Shown here: one piece after another, positions 1 through 12,537 of the stretch
Position numbering within the stretch: the stretch's first letter is position 1
Layout of the letters: each line of letters starts with the position of its first letter
DNA from: Apus apus
Taxonomy: Eukaryota > Chordata > Aves > Apodiformes > Apodidae
DNA: 64,000 nt
Reading direction: 5' to 3'
NCBI RefSeq assembly: GCF_020740795.1
Contig: NC_067286.1
Span: forward strand, 1,793,990-1,857,989
Program-made: the position numbers and the translations under genes
The notes under the pieces: generated by a model
Databases searched by the model: none
What the model was told of the DNA's origin: nothing
Seen by the model: the letters and a program-made list of their open reading frames with translations, nothing else

Positions 1-121
1 TGCAGTCAAAACCCATCCTACTATAAGAAGAAAGTGAATGCAAGGAGCTACTGGGGAGGGAGGACTTCGGGGCAGAAGGTTCAGCTTCTTTATGGCACTC
101 TCTTCTCATCCCTTCCTGCAG

Positions 122-250
122 GGAGCACCAGCCAGCTGGTGGAATCACCTCCACTTCCAACACCACGCCAAACCCAACTGCTTCCGAAAGGACCCCGACG
201 TTAACATGCACCCCTTGTTTTTTGCTTTGGGAAAACCACTCTCTGTAGAG
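122..250 (+). CDS. FADS1: Gene A exon 5
   Basis: 129 bp, phase 0 at both ends, 43 codons. The acceptor is ttcctgcag and the donor gtgaga. It encodes [20 protein letters not shown] and onward, with the second histidine box HFQHH. Ends in LSVE. Confidence 0.93.
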
Positions 251-3200
251 GTGAGACCTTTAGGTCGTTAGGGTTCAAATTTGACAAGCAGCAGAGAGCT
301 GGGAGACCAGTGACCAGTTAGTTTGGCCAATGAGCTGTCTCCATAATTAACGAATTTAGAGGAGGAGCAGCTTGGCCTTTGAAAAACAAGAAGAGAAAAG
401 CTCCTGATGCATCCCTAGCTTCCTTCTGCTTCATGTTGCAACCATTCTTTGTGGGGTTTGCCCTCATGCAGTCTTGCTGTGGGTTGAAATTTCCCAAATT
501 TATTCTGGGGGTTTAAAGAAAAACACCAAAACTGCTTCTGTAAAATGAGAAGTACACCCAGAAGATGGTTTGAGTTGACCTGCTAGTTTGTCTAGTGCTA
601 CTTTACCTCCTTCTACTAGACCCTAATATGTCATAGCAGTATTTCAGTACTTTGTAGAATTTGCTTAAAACTGCAATGGAAGTTATTCTTGCTGTGTTTT
701 AAGATGAGAATGCAACATTTGTGACAAGTTCATGATTTCTCTGATGAGAGACTTGCAGTTGTATGAAGATAAAGTTGTAAGTTCTCTTTACCAAGATCAG
801 CTTTGACTAATTGTGGTGTTTGGGGAAGTGAAGCAGCATGTGACAAGCAAAGACTGTCTGAAACTCTCACAATTCCTGATCAAACAATCTATTTTGGTGG
901 CCTCAGTCTGACAGTGGGTGTCAGACCAGGTCCCATCTGGACTCCAGCATAATTTCTGGTATCTCTGCAATTAATTGAATGGCTTTAGCATTTCCTGGTC
1001 CCTTCAAAAAATAGTTACATAAGTTCATAGCATCACCTGCTCTGATTTGCATTGACATTGAGGGAGGGCTTCTGTTTGGAATTGGTTTGGACAGGTTCAG
1101 GGATAGAATGGAATTCCTCAAGGAAGTCAGTGATGCAGTCAGTTGTGTTTGTGCAGTGAAAGCTGAAAAATTAGCAGTCTCAGTGAATAATTCCTTCACC
1201 GTAGTTCCTGTGGACACAGTTTAATTTCATTGATCTGTCTTGGAAACTAATTGCAAGTAGGTGGGAGTTGAACACACAGGCACCTGCGTTGATAGTTTGG
1301 TAGGTTTTTCCTTGCTTTGGAAGCTGTGTTGGCAGGAGACTGTTCAGAGTTGGGTTTCAGTTTTGTTAAGGCAGCTGTGCCCTCTGCAGGGAAAGAGCTT
1401 CCAGTGCACCTTGCTGGTGGTGGTGCAAGGGACTACCCAGCCTCTTGCGCATCCAAGGCAGGGAGGAGAACTTCCCATGGCCCTCGTAGACTGAAGCTCC
1501 AGGGGATGATGAAGCCCATGGCATGGTTTGATAGGACATCTCTTTCAAAGGTTAGGAGGTATCTAAGTAATCTTCTCTGAAAGAACAGGCAGGAGGGTGT
1601 GCACAGGTGTCTTTAGCTGTCTCCACAGCCTGAGTAATATGTTTATTTTAACAGCTTGGTGTGCAGAAGAAGAAATTCATGCCTTACAACCACCAGCACA
1701 AGTACTTCTTCATCAGTGAGTAGCCTTATCCTGTTGCAGTGGTGTGGACAACATTCACTCCTCCCCTTCCTTTTCCAGCTCATCTCCCTGGGATGAAGGG
1801 GCACAGTTAATGTCTCTGCAATCTTATTTCTCCACTCTAGTTGGTCCCCCAGCTCTGGTGCCTCTTTACTTCCAGTGGTACATATTCTACTTTGTGGTGC
1901 AGAGGAAACAGTGGGTGGTGAGTCAGCTCCACTTTGCCAGGGGGGACTTTTCCTTCTTTTTCAGTGCAAAAAATCAGGAGCTCTGAGCTGTGTGTCTCTG
2001 TGGCAAGGGGGGTGGGTCCATGATCTGGGAAATAATGTCTGATGTTCTGCCTCAATCCAAGGTGTGTGAATGTGTGGAAGCATTCCTTTTTCTTCAGAGC
2101 TGCTTTTCATACAGAATTTGTCCTTCAGGTAGCATGAGAGTCTGGTTTTAGGTAGAAGTGGTCATTCTGGACACTTTTTATTTTGGTTTTCCCAAACCAA
2201 TACAATAAAAACTTAAGAGGCACAGGAAAAAGGGAAAAGAAGCAGAAGTCAGAGGGGTTTGGAGGAGGATCCAGTGCACCTCCACTTTGCAAAATGATGT
2301 CTGAAAAATCAAGAAGCTTTCAGGTAGCCTTAACCTGGGTGCTCACAAGTCAGTGTGAAGTGAAATAGGGGATGTGGACTTCCAGAGCTGTTAGGAAGAT
2401 TTAAGGGGAAGATCTAGGACCTTGAGAAATAATATGGTTTCTAGAGAGTTTGGGGGGAAAAAAATGCAAAAGAAAGATGGGTGTTCTCTGAGATGTGGGG
2501 GTTAGAGACATCTTGGCTGTTTTCTTCTTGCCTGGGAGATGGGACAGTCAGGAGAAAATTAGCATAAGGGAAAGAAGGGATTGCAAGACATGTGAAGAGG
2601 AACAAAAAGGGAGATGGAGGTAAACCAGAGCTCTTCATTCTTTTCAGTGGCCAGGTTTTTTTGCTTTCTCCCTGATTTCTTTCTCTTTAGATCCAGGGGA
2701 AAACATGATGCTTTAGAGCATGTCCTCTCTAGTGTTTGCCCTGTGCTGGGCTCCTAAGCTCAGAATAATTCCCAAGCACAGGAATGTCTGGGAAGTGGCT
2801 GTGCGTCAGATTGCATTGTGATGGAGCCAGGGAGGAAAAAAAATCTATCAGTAGAAAAAATTCTGGGAGGTTTTAAGGGGAGTGCCACAGAGAGTGGATG
2901 GTAAATTCAGAAGCCAATAATTCTTCATCTTAATGAAGTTGTATCTGTTCCCTGTGCTGCAGGACCTGGCCTGGATGCTGACCTTCTACATCCGATTCTT
3001 TCTCACCTACTTGCCTTTACTGGGGGTGAAGGGCATCCTGGGGCTTCATCTGTTAGTCAGGTATCATTCAGCTCCTGATTTTCTCCATCTGTCAGTCCTT
3101 TGTGTCAGCTTTTCTTCAGCCTCCTGCCTATCTTCCTCATCAGCTCCTGCTCTTCTGTCTCAGCAGGGCAGGTTGTTGTCTGTCAGGTGCTTGTCTTTAG

Positions 3201-5455
3201 AAGGTGTGTGTAGATCTGATCTGCTGATCAGGTGTTTGGGGTTCCTGGGGGTCGTTTTGTCAAGGAAGGACTGGGGTGCATGTGTGTGTCCAAGTGTTTT
3301 TACTGACTTGTGATGGCACAGGTGTGAGATCAGTGATGGTTTTGTGTGTCTTTCTGCACAGGTTTATAGAGAGTAACTGGTTTGTCTGGGTTACACAAAT
3401 GAATCACATCCCGATGCACATTGATTATGATAAGAATGTGGACTGGTTCTCTACCCAGGTAAGACATTTCTACAGACCTTTGAAATGACAGATCTGGGTA
3501 CACATTGCCCAAGAGAGCTGATCTCAGAGGTGATGGGAAATGAGAGAGGAGAACATAAGCAGCTTGTCCTGTGTGATGTGATTAGTGCAAAGAAGGTGCA
3601 GAGGTGGGATGGAGGCTGCACACACTGAGCACAGATGCCTCAAGAAAAACAACTAGAGGGGCTGCAGTGCTCTTCAGATGAAGAGGTTTCTGTGCTTGAA
3701 GGATGCAGACCTCTCAAGTGCTCTGTCTTATTTGAGTTCTGAAGCCATTACACAGTCTTTTAAGTGAGAGAGGGGAAGGTCATGGCTATTAATGACTTAT
3801 CTCACTGGGAAAGTCAAGTCTGTTCTCCTAAATTTTGTCCCTAACAATCTTGTATCACAGCATGGCCATCTTGTGTTGAACTCTTGGGGTTACTGTATTC
3901 ACCCAGAAGGCACGTGGTGATAAGGAACTTGTACCTGCTTACTGTTGTGTTTGACACGTGTAAGAGAAAGGACATTCCTAAAACAACACTTAAATGTTTC
4001 TGCTCTTTCTCTCAGCTCCAGGCAACCTGCAATGTTCATCAGTCTCTGTTCAATGACTGGTTTAGTGGGCATCTGAACTTCCAAATCGAGCACCAGTGAG
4101 TTGAAGCATGGGGTCAGGGATGTAAGGGGAGTTCAAGGAGTGCTGGTTACACTAGGTCTGAAGAGCCTACAAGGTCCCTCCCTGTCTTACAAGTTGGTAC
4201 AAGAACAAAATACAATGTAAATATCGTGCTCTTTCTCTGGGGATGGAGTGGGACCTCTTGAGAAGTTTTTTTGAGCCTGGGGGTGAGCACCAACACTACT
4301 TCAGAGCTGAGTAGCAAGGCATAGGAGTGAGAATTACCAGCCTCCTGGCTGGTACCAATGCTGACTCAAGGGACACGAGAGGAACCACTCCAGAGCACTG
4401 ATGGCCACGGGCACAAGGGGAGCTTGAGGCACTCCCAGGCTTAGGCACAGAGGAGGGTCAGGAATCCTCTGGGGTGATGCTGAATGCCATTGAGTCACCA
4501 CTTTCCTTTCCCACAGCCTCTTCCCCACAATGCCAAGACACAACTACTGGAAGGTGGCTCCTCTGGTGAAGTCCCTGTGTGCCAAACACGGCATCGAGTA
4601 CCAGTGCAAGCCTCTGCTCACAGCTTTTGCAGACATTGTGCAGTAAGTATCAGACCCAGGTGAAGGGTTTTCCAGAATTCTGGAGTGAACAAGGGATTTG
4701 GGAAAGGGGAGAGGAAGCCAGCCTAGCTCACAGAAGTTCTGTGGAGAGCTGTTAGGTGGCATAGGTGATTGTGAAAGGGGCTGGAAAACTGTTCAGCTGT
4801 GGTGCTGGTTTCAGGAGCAGCAGGCAGAAGGTGGCAGTAGGAGAAACCCAATGGGGAGCTCCCTTCCTCAGCTCTGAGGAGTCAGAGGCCCAAAGGATGC
4901 CAAGTCTGGTGCCCCTGTCTCTGACAGTGCTCCAGAAAAAGAGATGTTTTCACGAAGAACTTGAACTGTCACTCATTCTTTCTTTTTTCTTCCTTTCTTC
5001 CCTTCCTTGCCCCCAGATATTTCTTACTCCGTTAAAAAGAGGTGGCTCCCTTTGCCACGCTTGCTCCTTTTGTTTTCCTTCTAATTGAGTTGTTTCCTTT
5101 GCCCTTCCAGCCTTTGTCTGATGTAGCCCCAGTGGTTTGGTTCTTCTTCATCTTTCCAAGGAGCTGTAATCTGTATTGCCTTCCCTCTCAAAATCTCTGA
5201 GCAAGCTGATGTAGTTGAAGATGACCCTGCTCATTGCAAGGGGGTTGAACTAGAGGGCCTTTAAAGGTCCCTTCCAACCTAAGCCATTCCATGATGCTCT
5301 GGTCTCTTTTGCTTAATCTATAGATGGGAATTCCTCCCACAAGGCTCTGATCTGTATTTCACCCCCTTGTTTCTAAGGAAAAAATGTGGTTCTCTCTTGG
5401 CAGCTCGTTGAAAGACTCAGGGGAGCTCTGGCTTGATGCTTATCTGCATAAATAA
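122..5455 (+). CDS. FADS1: Gene A: FADS1 (acyl-CoA delta-5 desaturase), 3' part, exons 5-12
   Basis: This is the 3' part of a front-end fatty acid desaturase gene. The coding exons are 122-250, 1655-1715, 1841-1917, 2963-3060, 3362-3458, 4016-4095, 4517-4642 and 5404-5455. They join in frame to 239 codons plus TAA, and every intron is GT-AG. The visible protein has the second histidine box HFQHH, the motif [11 protein letters not shown], hydrophobic segments in exons 7-8, and the third box QIEHH, formed across the exon 10/11 junction. It ends in WLDAYLHK. Known for the family: an ER-membrane di-iron enzyme with an N-terminal cytochrome b5 domain that makes arachidonic acid and EPA. FADS1 rather than FADS2 is indicated by [18 protein letters not shown] and MNHIPMHID, where FADS2 has PNIF, MLHVF and MNHIVMEID. 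The b5 domain and first histidine box must lie upstream of the window. Delta-5 activity is inferred from similarity only. Confidence 0.88.
1655..1715 (+). CDS. FADS1: Gene A exon 6
   Basis: 61 bp encoding [20 protein letters not shown] plus one base of the next codon. The acceptor is tttaacag and the donor gtgagt. The motif YNHQHKYFF is conserved in FADS proteins. Confidence 0.92.
1841..1917 (+). CDS. FADS1: Gene A exon 7
   Basis: 77 bp encoding a hydrophobic segment that contains [20 protein letters not shown]. The acceptor is ccactctag and the donor gtgagt. It follows an intron of only 125 bp. Confidence 0.92.
2963..3060 (+). CDS. FADS1: Gene A exon 8
   Basis: 98 bp encoding [20 protein letters not shown] and onward, a membrane segment. 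The acceptor is gtgctgcag and the donor gtatca. It ends inside an Arg codon completed by exon 9. Confidence 0.92.
3362..3458 (+). CDS. FADS1: Gene A exon 9
   Basis: 97 bp encoding [20 protein letters not shown] and onward, ending DWFSTQ. The acceptor is ctgcacag and the donor gtaaga. MNHIPMHID is the FADS1-type form. Confidence 0.93.
4016..4095 (+). CDS. FADS1: Gene A exon 10
   Basis: 80 bp encoding [20 protein letters not shown] and NFQIEH, the first part of the third histidine box. The acceptor is ctctcag and the donor gtgagt. CNVHQ and DWFSG distinguish it from genes B and C, which have CNVEQ and DWFTG. Confidence 0.93.
4517..4642 (+). CDS. FADS1: Gene A exon 11 (identical to gene C exon 11)
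   Basis: 126 bp encoding [20 protein letters not shown] and onward, ending TAFADIV. The exon and a few flanking intron bases (4512-4649) are identical to 61508-61645 in gene C. The donor is gtaagt. Confidence 0.94.
5200..5298 (+). mobile_element. CR1 3'-end fragment in gene A intron 11
   Basis: The run 'gaactagagggcctttaaag' followed by 'gtcccttccaacc' and a degenerate attccatga end is the 3' terminus of a CR1 LINE in + orientation. It is a 5'-truncated copy of about 100 bp inside the last intron of gene A. Confidence 0.8.
5404..5455 (+). CDS. FADS1: Gene A exon 12 with stop
   Basis: 52 bp encoding [16 protein letters not shown] and TAA. The acceptor is ttggcag. The C-terminus matches the usual FADS end. 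Confidence 0.93.
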
Positions 5456-8400
5456 GAAGCAGTGGATCCTTCCAGAGGAATTCCCCACCCTTGTTGCCTC
5501 CTGTGGTGATCACCAGGAAGATACTGCAGAAAGGAGAGAGAGCTGGCTAAGCCAGAGGTGGGGAGGTGCCACCACTTAATTCCACTGATGAAAGTGATTA
5601 ATACGATTATTATTATTTTTTTTTAAAAAGCTGTGTTCTTAATTCTTCTTGTGTTTCTTTCATTCCTCTTCTCTGATGCTGAGTTATGGGGGAAAGCTGA
5701 ATGGAGGAGGTTATGTTCCACCAAGCAGGAGGAAGCATTGGGACCAGGAGCAGGTTCCATTCTGTCTGCTGATAATCATTTGCTGAGTATGCAGGAGGGA
5801 CATCTCTTCTCTGACACAGATCTTGGTGAGGTGGCTCTCATGGATGTGGCAAGAAGGTTGGGACACCACAAAGAACATTGGGGAAGCAAGAAGGAATTGT
5901 GTGGGTGCAGTATTTTCAAACACCTGTATGTCAATAACAATGGCAATAGAAGTGTCCAAACCAAGGGACAGTGGGGAGCACCTGAGAGCCCAAAGCAGTT
6001 TGTATGTAGGTGGGTGAGGTGGAGGAGGTGCAGGCAGCAGGTCTGTAGGAAAAAGATCTAATTAGATCTTTGGGAAGTGCAGCTTATTCTCCAGGTAGGT
6101 AGATGTGAGAGCTCAGCATGCCAGATTCTGGGAATGCTGCCCTCCACGTCTCTTCTGTGGTGAAGGCCTCTGGGCTGTTTGCCCATTGGGGACCTCCCAT
6201 GGGGTCTCTGCAAGTGGTTGCCATAGTGCCATACTTCTGAGTGTCATTGGACCCAGTCCTGGAAGTCAGAAGAGATGGAAAAGTGGCACATCCATAGTGG
6301 GGATCCCTCCAAGGGTGACTGAGGAAGCAAAAGGGTAGTTGGTCTGTGGTCACCTGAAGCTTCACTCTTTTTTGAGTGATCAGTTAAGTGGAGAGAACTC
6401 GTGACTTCTGGCCCATGGAGCCCTGGTCATTTTTTATTGGGTGATGTTCCTCCAAAACACACCTTAGGAGGACACATGCTGGATTTCTTGGAATGTGCAC
6501 TAGCCTTACTGCATTTTCTGGTGTCTTTTCAATTACTACCCCAATATTACAGATGCCAAATCAAGATGATTAGCACTAATGAAGACAGCTCCATCACCCT
6601 GTCACCTCAGTGGCAGGTGGCTTACATGTCTCCAGAAGGGATGGGTTGATTTTTGAGGAACAAATGGTGCTTTTTTCTTAATTAATATCCAAAAAGAGGG
6701 TGGTTTGTGAGGGAATGGAAGAAATACATCTTCCTAGGCCAAGAGTGTTGTTAAGCACAGAATAGAATTGTAATGGAAATAATAAAATAATCATTAAATC
6801 ATTGGTAACTGTTGATAAAGACCATAAAGGAAATGGGCCTTAGTTACTCTTTTACCTTGTTTTTGCCTGCTCCATTTCTGTCCCCTTTTATTATTAGAAC
6901 TGTTGATGGAGGGAAGTCTAATAATAAAATTCCTTATCTTACCTATTATTGCTGTCACCAGAGTAAAATATGTCTGCTCAGGAGTCTGTGAGAGGTGGAA
7001 CAAATGCCTGTCCACAGCTGCAGAGAGATCTGACTCAGCATTTGTAGTTTGGAGGAAGGAAATCAGCTTGTGTGAGTAGAAACAACTAAACCTAAACAAG
7101 TCCCACCAAAACAAAACCCTCCAGCAGTTCTTCCTCCAGAATGAGGAGGCAAGGGAAAACTGAACTACTTCTGACTTCTGAAAGTTGCATGGCTTTCTCT
7201 GGAGGAAGGGGTGGGTGTTTCATGGAGTCAAGAGTAGCTATGTAAGGAACTGCATTTAACGTGGTATCACCTTGCAGGTGAAACTTCATTGGCACTGCCA
7301 AGAGTTCCCCTTGACCTTGGAGTGTTGATCCTAACCACAAAGAGAGCCAGTTAGCAGGAGCTTCAATCCCCCAGGATAGGCTCTTTGTACATAAGGAAAA
7401 AGCAGGACAAGTGGGGAGCTGCCTAAGCTAGGCAAGAGAAAACCCTGAAGACAAGTCTTCAAAAGAGGCCTCCCATCTCCCTCACTCAAGCTCCACAACT
7501 GTCCATGGGATAAAACCACCCAGACTGTCCAGGTAGCAAGCATCCATCTCACATTCTAGCTGTAATTGCCAGGTTGGAGAATAAAATTTGCTCCTCTTCT
7601 CTTTCTGTGGCCCCGTGAGGTTTGAATCCGGACATGCAAGTAGGATGGTTGAAGAGGCAAGGAAGGTCTGCCCCTTTTGTCAGGACCAGCTTTCAGTCAT
7701 CTCTGACAAAAGAGGGAAGCCCAAGATGCTCCAGTTGCTGGATACTGGTGCTCTAGTCATGAAGATGATATAAAAATGCAAATACTTCCAACATGTTTTG
7801 AAGGAAAACAGCTGGACTGCAGCTCAGCTCCTGAGGCTTTGAAAGTGCTTCCTGGGTGGACTGTGGCAAAGGAAGAAATGCTGCTTGTAGGTCAAGTGGG
7901 CCATAAGGGTTCAGCAATGTTGAAGAACTTGGTGGTACCCAGCAAGTGGGTTTTTCTTTCTGAATGTCCAGAGTTGGAAAGTTAATTATCTGGATGTTTA
8001 ATTTTGAAAATGGGTAAAAAACTTAAGGGCTAGGATGATCTAGGACTTTTGAAGAGAATGGTGTGTCCAAGTTCCATCTTGGTGCCTAAGAGTTTTGTGA
8101 GACTCTTGTGTTTGCCACAGTAAGGAGGAAACATCCACAAGACAATGAAGCAGTTGCCTGATTAACCAGGAAAAATAACATGATGAACTGATTCAGAGTC
8201 CTAAAGGGTAAGACCAAAAGGGGACCTGAATCAACACAAGCAGATCTGTGTGTGTTGAGTTTGCTGGAAGTTCTCTAGGTGTATGAGAGCTCAGGAAGAG
8301 GACTAAGCTGTGTGACAACTTCAGTTTCTGTGGTTGCTCTGGGCTGTTCATAGTCCACAGGGGCAGATCACTCTTGAGGCTTCTAATGCCACAATTTTAC

Positions 8401-10780
8401 AATAATATTCACATACAAGTCCAAGACCTCTTTCACATTCTCTGAACTTTGGTTCTGTCCTAGCTCAAACCAGGCCCACTGGGATAGACCTTCCTGGGAC
8501 ACCACCAGCTGCCCCAAATTTGCCATTCAGTGGAAGCCCTTTGGCTCCACAGTCAAAACACAGAACCTGAACCTTGTGGAACAGCCACAGGGTGGCAGTC
8601 AGGCAGCAGGAGGGAAGGAGGACATCCAGCCTCTCTGGGAACTGCAGCACCAGTGTTTGAAGGCTCCAGTCTTGCTGTTTCTCCTACTTTTCACTTAAAG
8701 GAAGTAAATATGAAATTAATGCACAGCTCAAAGCAGCTTTTGGCTGATGTGAGAATGGAACTGTTAAAGCTCAAAGCTTTGGGTCCTCATCTCACTCTCT
8801 GGAACAGGTAAGACTGTTAAAATAACCTTGGTGTGTCAGCAGAAATGGCTTCTGGGGCCATTTGGGTCTTCATTTTAGTTCAGCCTAAAGACTAGGAAGT
8901 GAAAGGTGTGTTAAACACCAAGTGCAGGTTTAATTAAGCATAAAAAATTAATTCTCTGAAGGTCTCTCCAGTGGATCTATGAGGTAGGGGAGAGTAATTA
9001 ATCATCAGCTCTTGGTAATTGCTTCCATTTGTTCAATTCTGTTGTGCTCACGTGTCCTGTACTTAAATGCTCTTTTTGCTGCCAGAGTTGTGGCAGGTTA
9101 AGCAGTGAGATATTTAAAATACATGGTCTAAGGAGGGAATTTAATGAAAAGGATAATTGGTTTTAAAAAAAACAAACTGTAGCAAAGCTTGTTTAGGGAT
9201 GAAGACAGAGTTTTTACACCCAAGGTGAAGCATTGTAGTCTTCAGCCTCTTCCATTGGATTTAGATGTTGGGAAAGATTCCCAAAGATACTTGAAAGGAG
9301 AACAAATTGATCAGGCCTTTGTGGGGGGGTCTTAGAAACTGCAGCCTGAGGTTCCCAAGGCTTTGAAAATGACCCAGTGAAGTGGAGTTTCATTGGACAA
9401 AGAGGTGGCTCCAGCCCAGAATAAATTACTTTGTTTTCAAATCGGGGAGGAACATTTTCAGCCAAAAAAAAAAGCAGCTGGAATGATAAAAATGTTTGGG
9501 TGGTGTTAAAGCAGTGAAGGGTGATGGGGCAACTGGAAGAGGAAAATGCTGTAGTTTTCCCCTTCCCAGCACCTACTCGTTTTGACTTGTTAATGGAAGG
9601 AATGATCTGACTTTGCAATCCATGTCCAACCCATGGTTCCATTCTCCTGAATTCCTGAAGAGGTGGAAATGTGGTGTTTATGGAAATCTCTCCACCTTTA
9701 GGAGCACAGTCCCTACAGGGTAGGTAATGGATGCTCAACTGAGCTGCTCGGAAACAGAATAATTTGTTGCTTCCCAGGGTGGGTTCTTTTACAAGGAATG
9801 TAAAAAGATTTCTTAACAGGTCAGGTGGAGAAGACTAATGGCTTAATGCAACACTCCTCATGGGTGGGGAAAGAAGGAGGATTATGTTATACTTGGGGAG
9901 AGTTTGTTGGCATGAACGTGGTTTCTGTGTGATTTCCATCTGCTGCAGAGGCTGGTTATTAATTGCTCAGACAATGGTGAGGAATTTCTACAAAGAAGGT
10001 TTTGAAACAGCAATAAAAACTAATGCAGCAGTCAGTGTCTAGATAGATGAAAGGCTGGTTCTGATGGTGTCCTTCAGGCAAAGTGGTTTGCTCCTGTGAG
10101 AAGCAGGAGTTCTGTAGGGTTGGAGGGTCAAGTGGCACAATGCTTATTTTCAGGAAAAGGAGCTTAAAATACATCTCAATAAATAAAATGTCATCTAACA
10201 GTGCAGTGTTGGTCACTGGCAGGCTTGTTGTAGCTTGAATCATTCTGTGTTCTACTTCTTCTTTGTGAGAACACATAATGCTGCCCCTGTGCTGGAGAGA
10301 GGGACTTGGAAATTTAGAATTTCCAAATTTAGATCAGCTGAATGTAGATCTTAAAGCCATGGAAGAGCCCCTGGAACTTCTGTGAAACTGGAGGATGGGA
10401 AGGGTGGATTTCATAGGAGCTGCAGGTTAAATGAGATACACAAAATGGGAATATTAAGCACCTGAGGAGTGTTGAAGAGATGAATATCGAGCCTCTTTAA
10501 AAAGGACTTGGGTGTGGATTTGCAGGTGGTGGGTGTGTGTGTGTGAGAAGGTGGCATCAGAATTGCAGGAGCAAATTGTTTTACAGCTTCATTGGGCAGC
10601 CTTGCAGCACCTTCTGTGCAGGGGTTCCAGGAACTCACCCAGAAGTTACAACAAAATGTATAAAATACAACTCAGTGTCAGTGCTGCTTGTTGTTCCCTG
10701 AGGAGCTTTAGAGGAGAATGTTCTCAGTGCTTCTTATAAAATTTTACACCTCATAATAATGAAGATGACAGAGTTCTGAG
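5456..10780. other. 3' flank of gene A and intergenic DNA, no gene recognised
   Basis: The first bases after the stop are the 3' UTR of gene A, whose end I cannot place. AATAAA hexamers occur at 6781-6786 and 7580-7585 but neither has supporting context. Open frames in this stretch are short, have no recognisable domain and do not extend through splice sites. There is a short TG run near 10534-10545. Confidence 0.6.
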
Positions 10781-10845
10781 CATAGAATCATAGAAGGTTG
10801 AGGTTGGAAGGGACCTTAAAGATCATCAGGTTTCATCCTCCCTGC
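10781..10845 (-). mobile_element. CR1 3'-end fragment
   Basis: 'agaatcatagaa' followed by 'ggttggaagggaccttaaag' and atcat is the reverse complement of a CR1 3' end. The copy is short and diverges after about 60 bp. Confidence 0.8.
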
Positions 10846-11987
10846 TGTGAGCAGCATCATTCTTGGTGGTTTTCTTATTTACCCATAAAAATGCAACCCA
10901 AAGCTAGGAGTGAAAGCAGAGTGTGCCACCCCCCAAGGGGAAATATTTTTTTTCCTCTTGCAAAAAATGTCAAGCTTGGTTTCACAAGTGGGAAAAAAAA
11001 AACCCAACCCCATGGATTAAAGAATGAAACAAAGTTAAGCAAGACTTGGAATATCTGAGCCCACCTAAACCCCTCAGGGCAATGAAGAGAAGAGGTTCTT
11101 CATTGCAAACTGGACTCTCTGCCTTACAGAAAACCCATTAGTTTGGCTTTTGGTGTCTCTTCCCATTTCAGGACTTCCCAGTCCTGAAAAAGTAGTCCCA
11201 CCTGAGGTACAGGTGGTGTTCCATTAATTCAGAATATACCAAAAAAAAAGGAAAAGCTGGTCCTTTTGTCCTCCTGACTGACACGGTGTCTTTTAATGTT
11301 GTTATCAAGCAAGTAGTCACTAGATTTGTTTATTTGTCTTCAAAACGTTGTGGTCTGCAAAAGCTTTTGTCTCTTGAAAAGCCTGAAGAGATGTTTTAGA
11401 GTGCAGCCTTCTCCTGAGTTGTGGCTTCCCCATTAAGCTTTGTGCTGGAGAGAAAATCACTGTAATGATTCCAGTTTTCCTGCTGTGTTTGGCAAGAGAC
11501 AGATCCCAGTCACAGAGGAAAGAACCTTGAAGGAGGACCCATGAAATCCTTGCAGGGGTGGGAGCAGGTCAGCTCCCTGCCAGAGCTCAGAGCATCCCTG
11601 AGCCTACCACCAAGTCAAGGTGCTCTGGGTGGCTTCAGACCAGCCAGGACAGGGCAAGAGATTCAGGTCTGCACACACAGGTAAGTGCAGCTGAAACCCT
11701 GTGCTGTTGACATCTAACCCTGCAGACATGTACAACCCATAATTGTCTGTCTTACACCTAAATTCTCCTTCTGGGTGAGACTCTGCAGCTCATAAAGTAG
11801 ATGTTCTTCATCCAGTCTTGCCTGGGAGACTCACTTGGCAGGTCTTTTCACAGCACGTGAGACAGGTTCCATGAAAGATCTAGTTTTTGTAGAAAAGGTG
11901 GTTAAAAGAACCATAGGTGGCATCTGATATGACAACATTACTCAGAACTTGGAGGATTTCTCTGGAACAAGATGCTTCAGTGTATCT
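10846..11987. other. Intergenic DNA, nothing recognised
   Basis: No coding exon, RNA gene or clear repeat was seen here. There are short poly-A runs near 10993 and 11240. Confidence 0.5.
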
Positions 11988-12050
11988 TCACAGAATCACG
12001 GAGTCACTTAGGTTGGAAAAGACCTTCAGGATCATCAAGTCCAACCGTAT
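11988..12050 (-). mobile_element. CR1 3'-end fragment
   Basis: 'cacagaatcacggagtcact' followed by taggttggaaaagaccttcaggatcatcaag matches a CR1 3' end in reverse orientation. It is diverged and short. Confidence 0.75.
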
Positions 12051-12137
12051 CTTAGTATTAGCTTGTTTCTCTGAACTACTTGGTGCTGTGGCAACTGATC
12101 TCCAGTGGATTAAGTGTAAACTTAAGGCAACGAAACA

Positions 12138-12537
12138 GGAGCCAGGCTGGGAGAGTTGGGGTGTTCAGCCTGGAGAAGAGAAGGCTCCAGGGAGACCTTA
12201 GAGCACCTTCTAGTGCCTGAAGGGGCTCCAGGAAAGCTGGGGAGGGGCTTGGGACAAGGGCAGGGAGGGATGGGGTGAGGGGGATGGATGAAAACTGGAA
12301 GAGGGAGATTGAGGTTGGACATGAGGAGGAAATTCTTTGCTGTGAGGGTGGTGAGACCCTGGCCCAGGTTGCCCAGGGAAGCTGTGGCTGCCCCATCCCT
12401 GGCAGTGTTGAAGGGCAGGTTGGATGGGGCTTGGAGCAGCCTGGGCTGCTGGGAGGTGTCCCTGCCCATGCAGGGGGGTTGGAACTAGAGGATCTTTAAG
12501 GTCCCTTCCAACCCAAACCAGTCTGTGATTCTATGAT
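12138..12537 (+). mobile_element. CR1 3' portion, about 400 bp
   Basis: This is the 3' untranslated part of a CR1 LINE in + orientation. It runs from 'caggagccaggctgggagag' through 'tgggacaagggcagggaggg' and 'ttggatggggcttggagcag' to 'gtctgtgattctatgatttt'. It is long and little decayed. The open frames over it on both strands are consequences of the repeat and not genes. Confidence 0.93.

Noticed and set aside
9214-9738. 174-codon minus-strand open frame
   Set aside because: No recognisable domain, no splice context and no related sequence among the other features; probably chance.
12076-12499. Several open frames on both strands
   Set aside because: They lie in the CR1 3' untranslated region, which is repeated in other places in the window.
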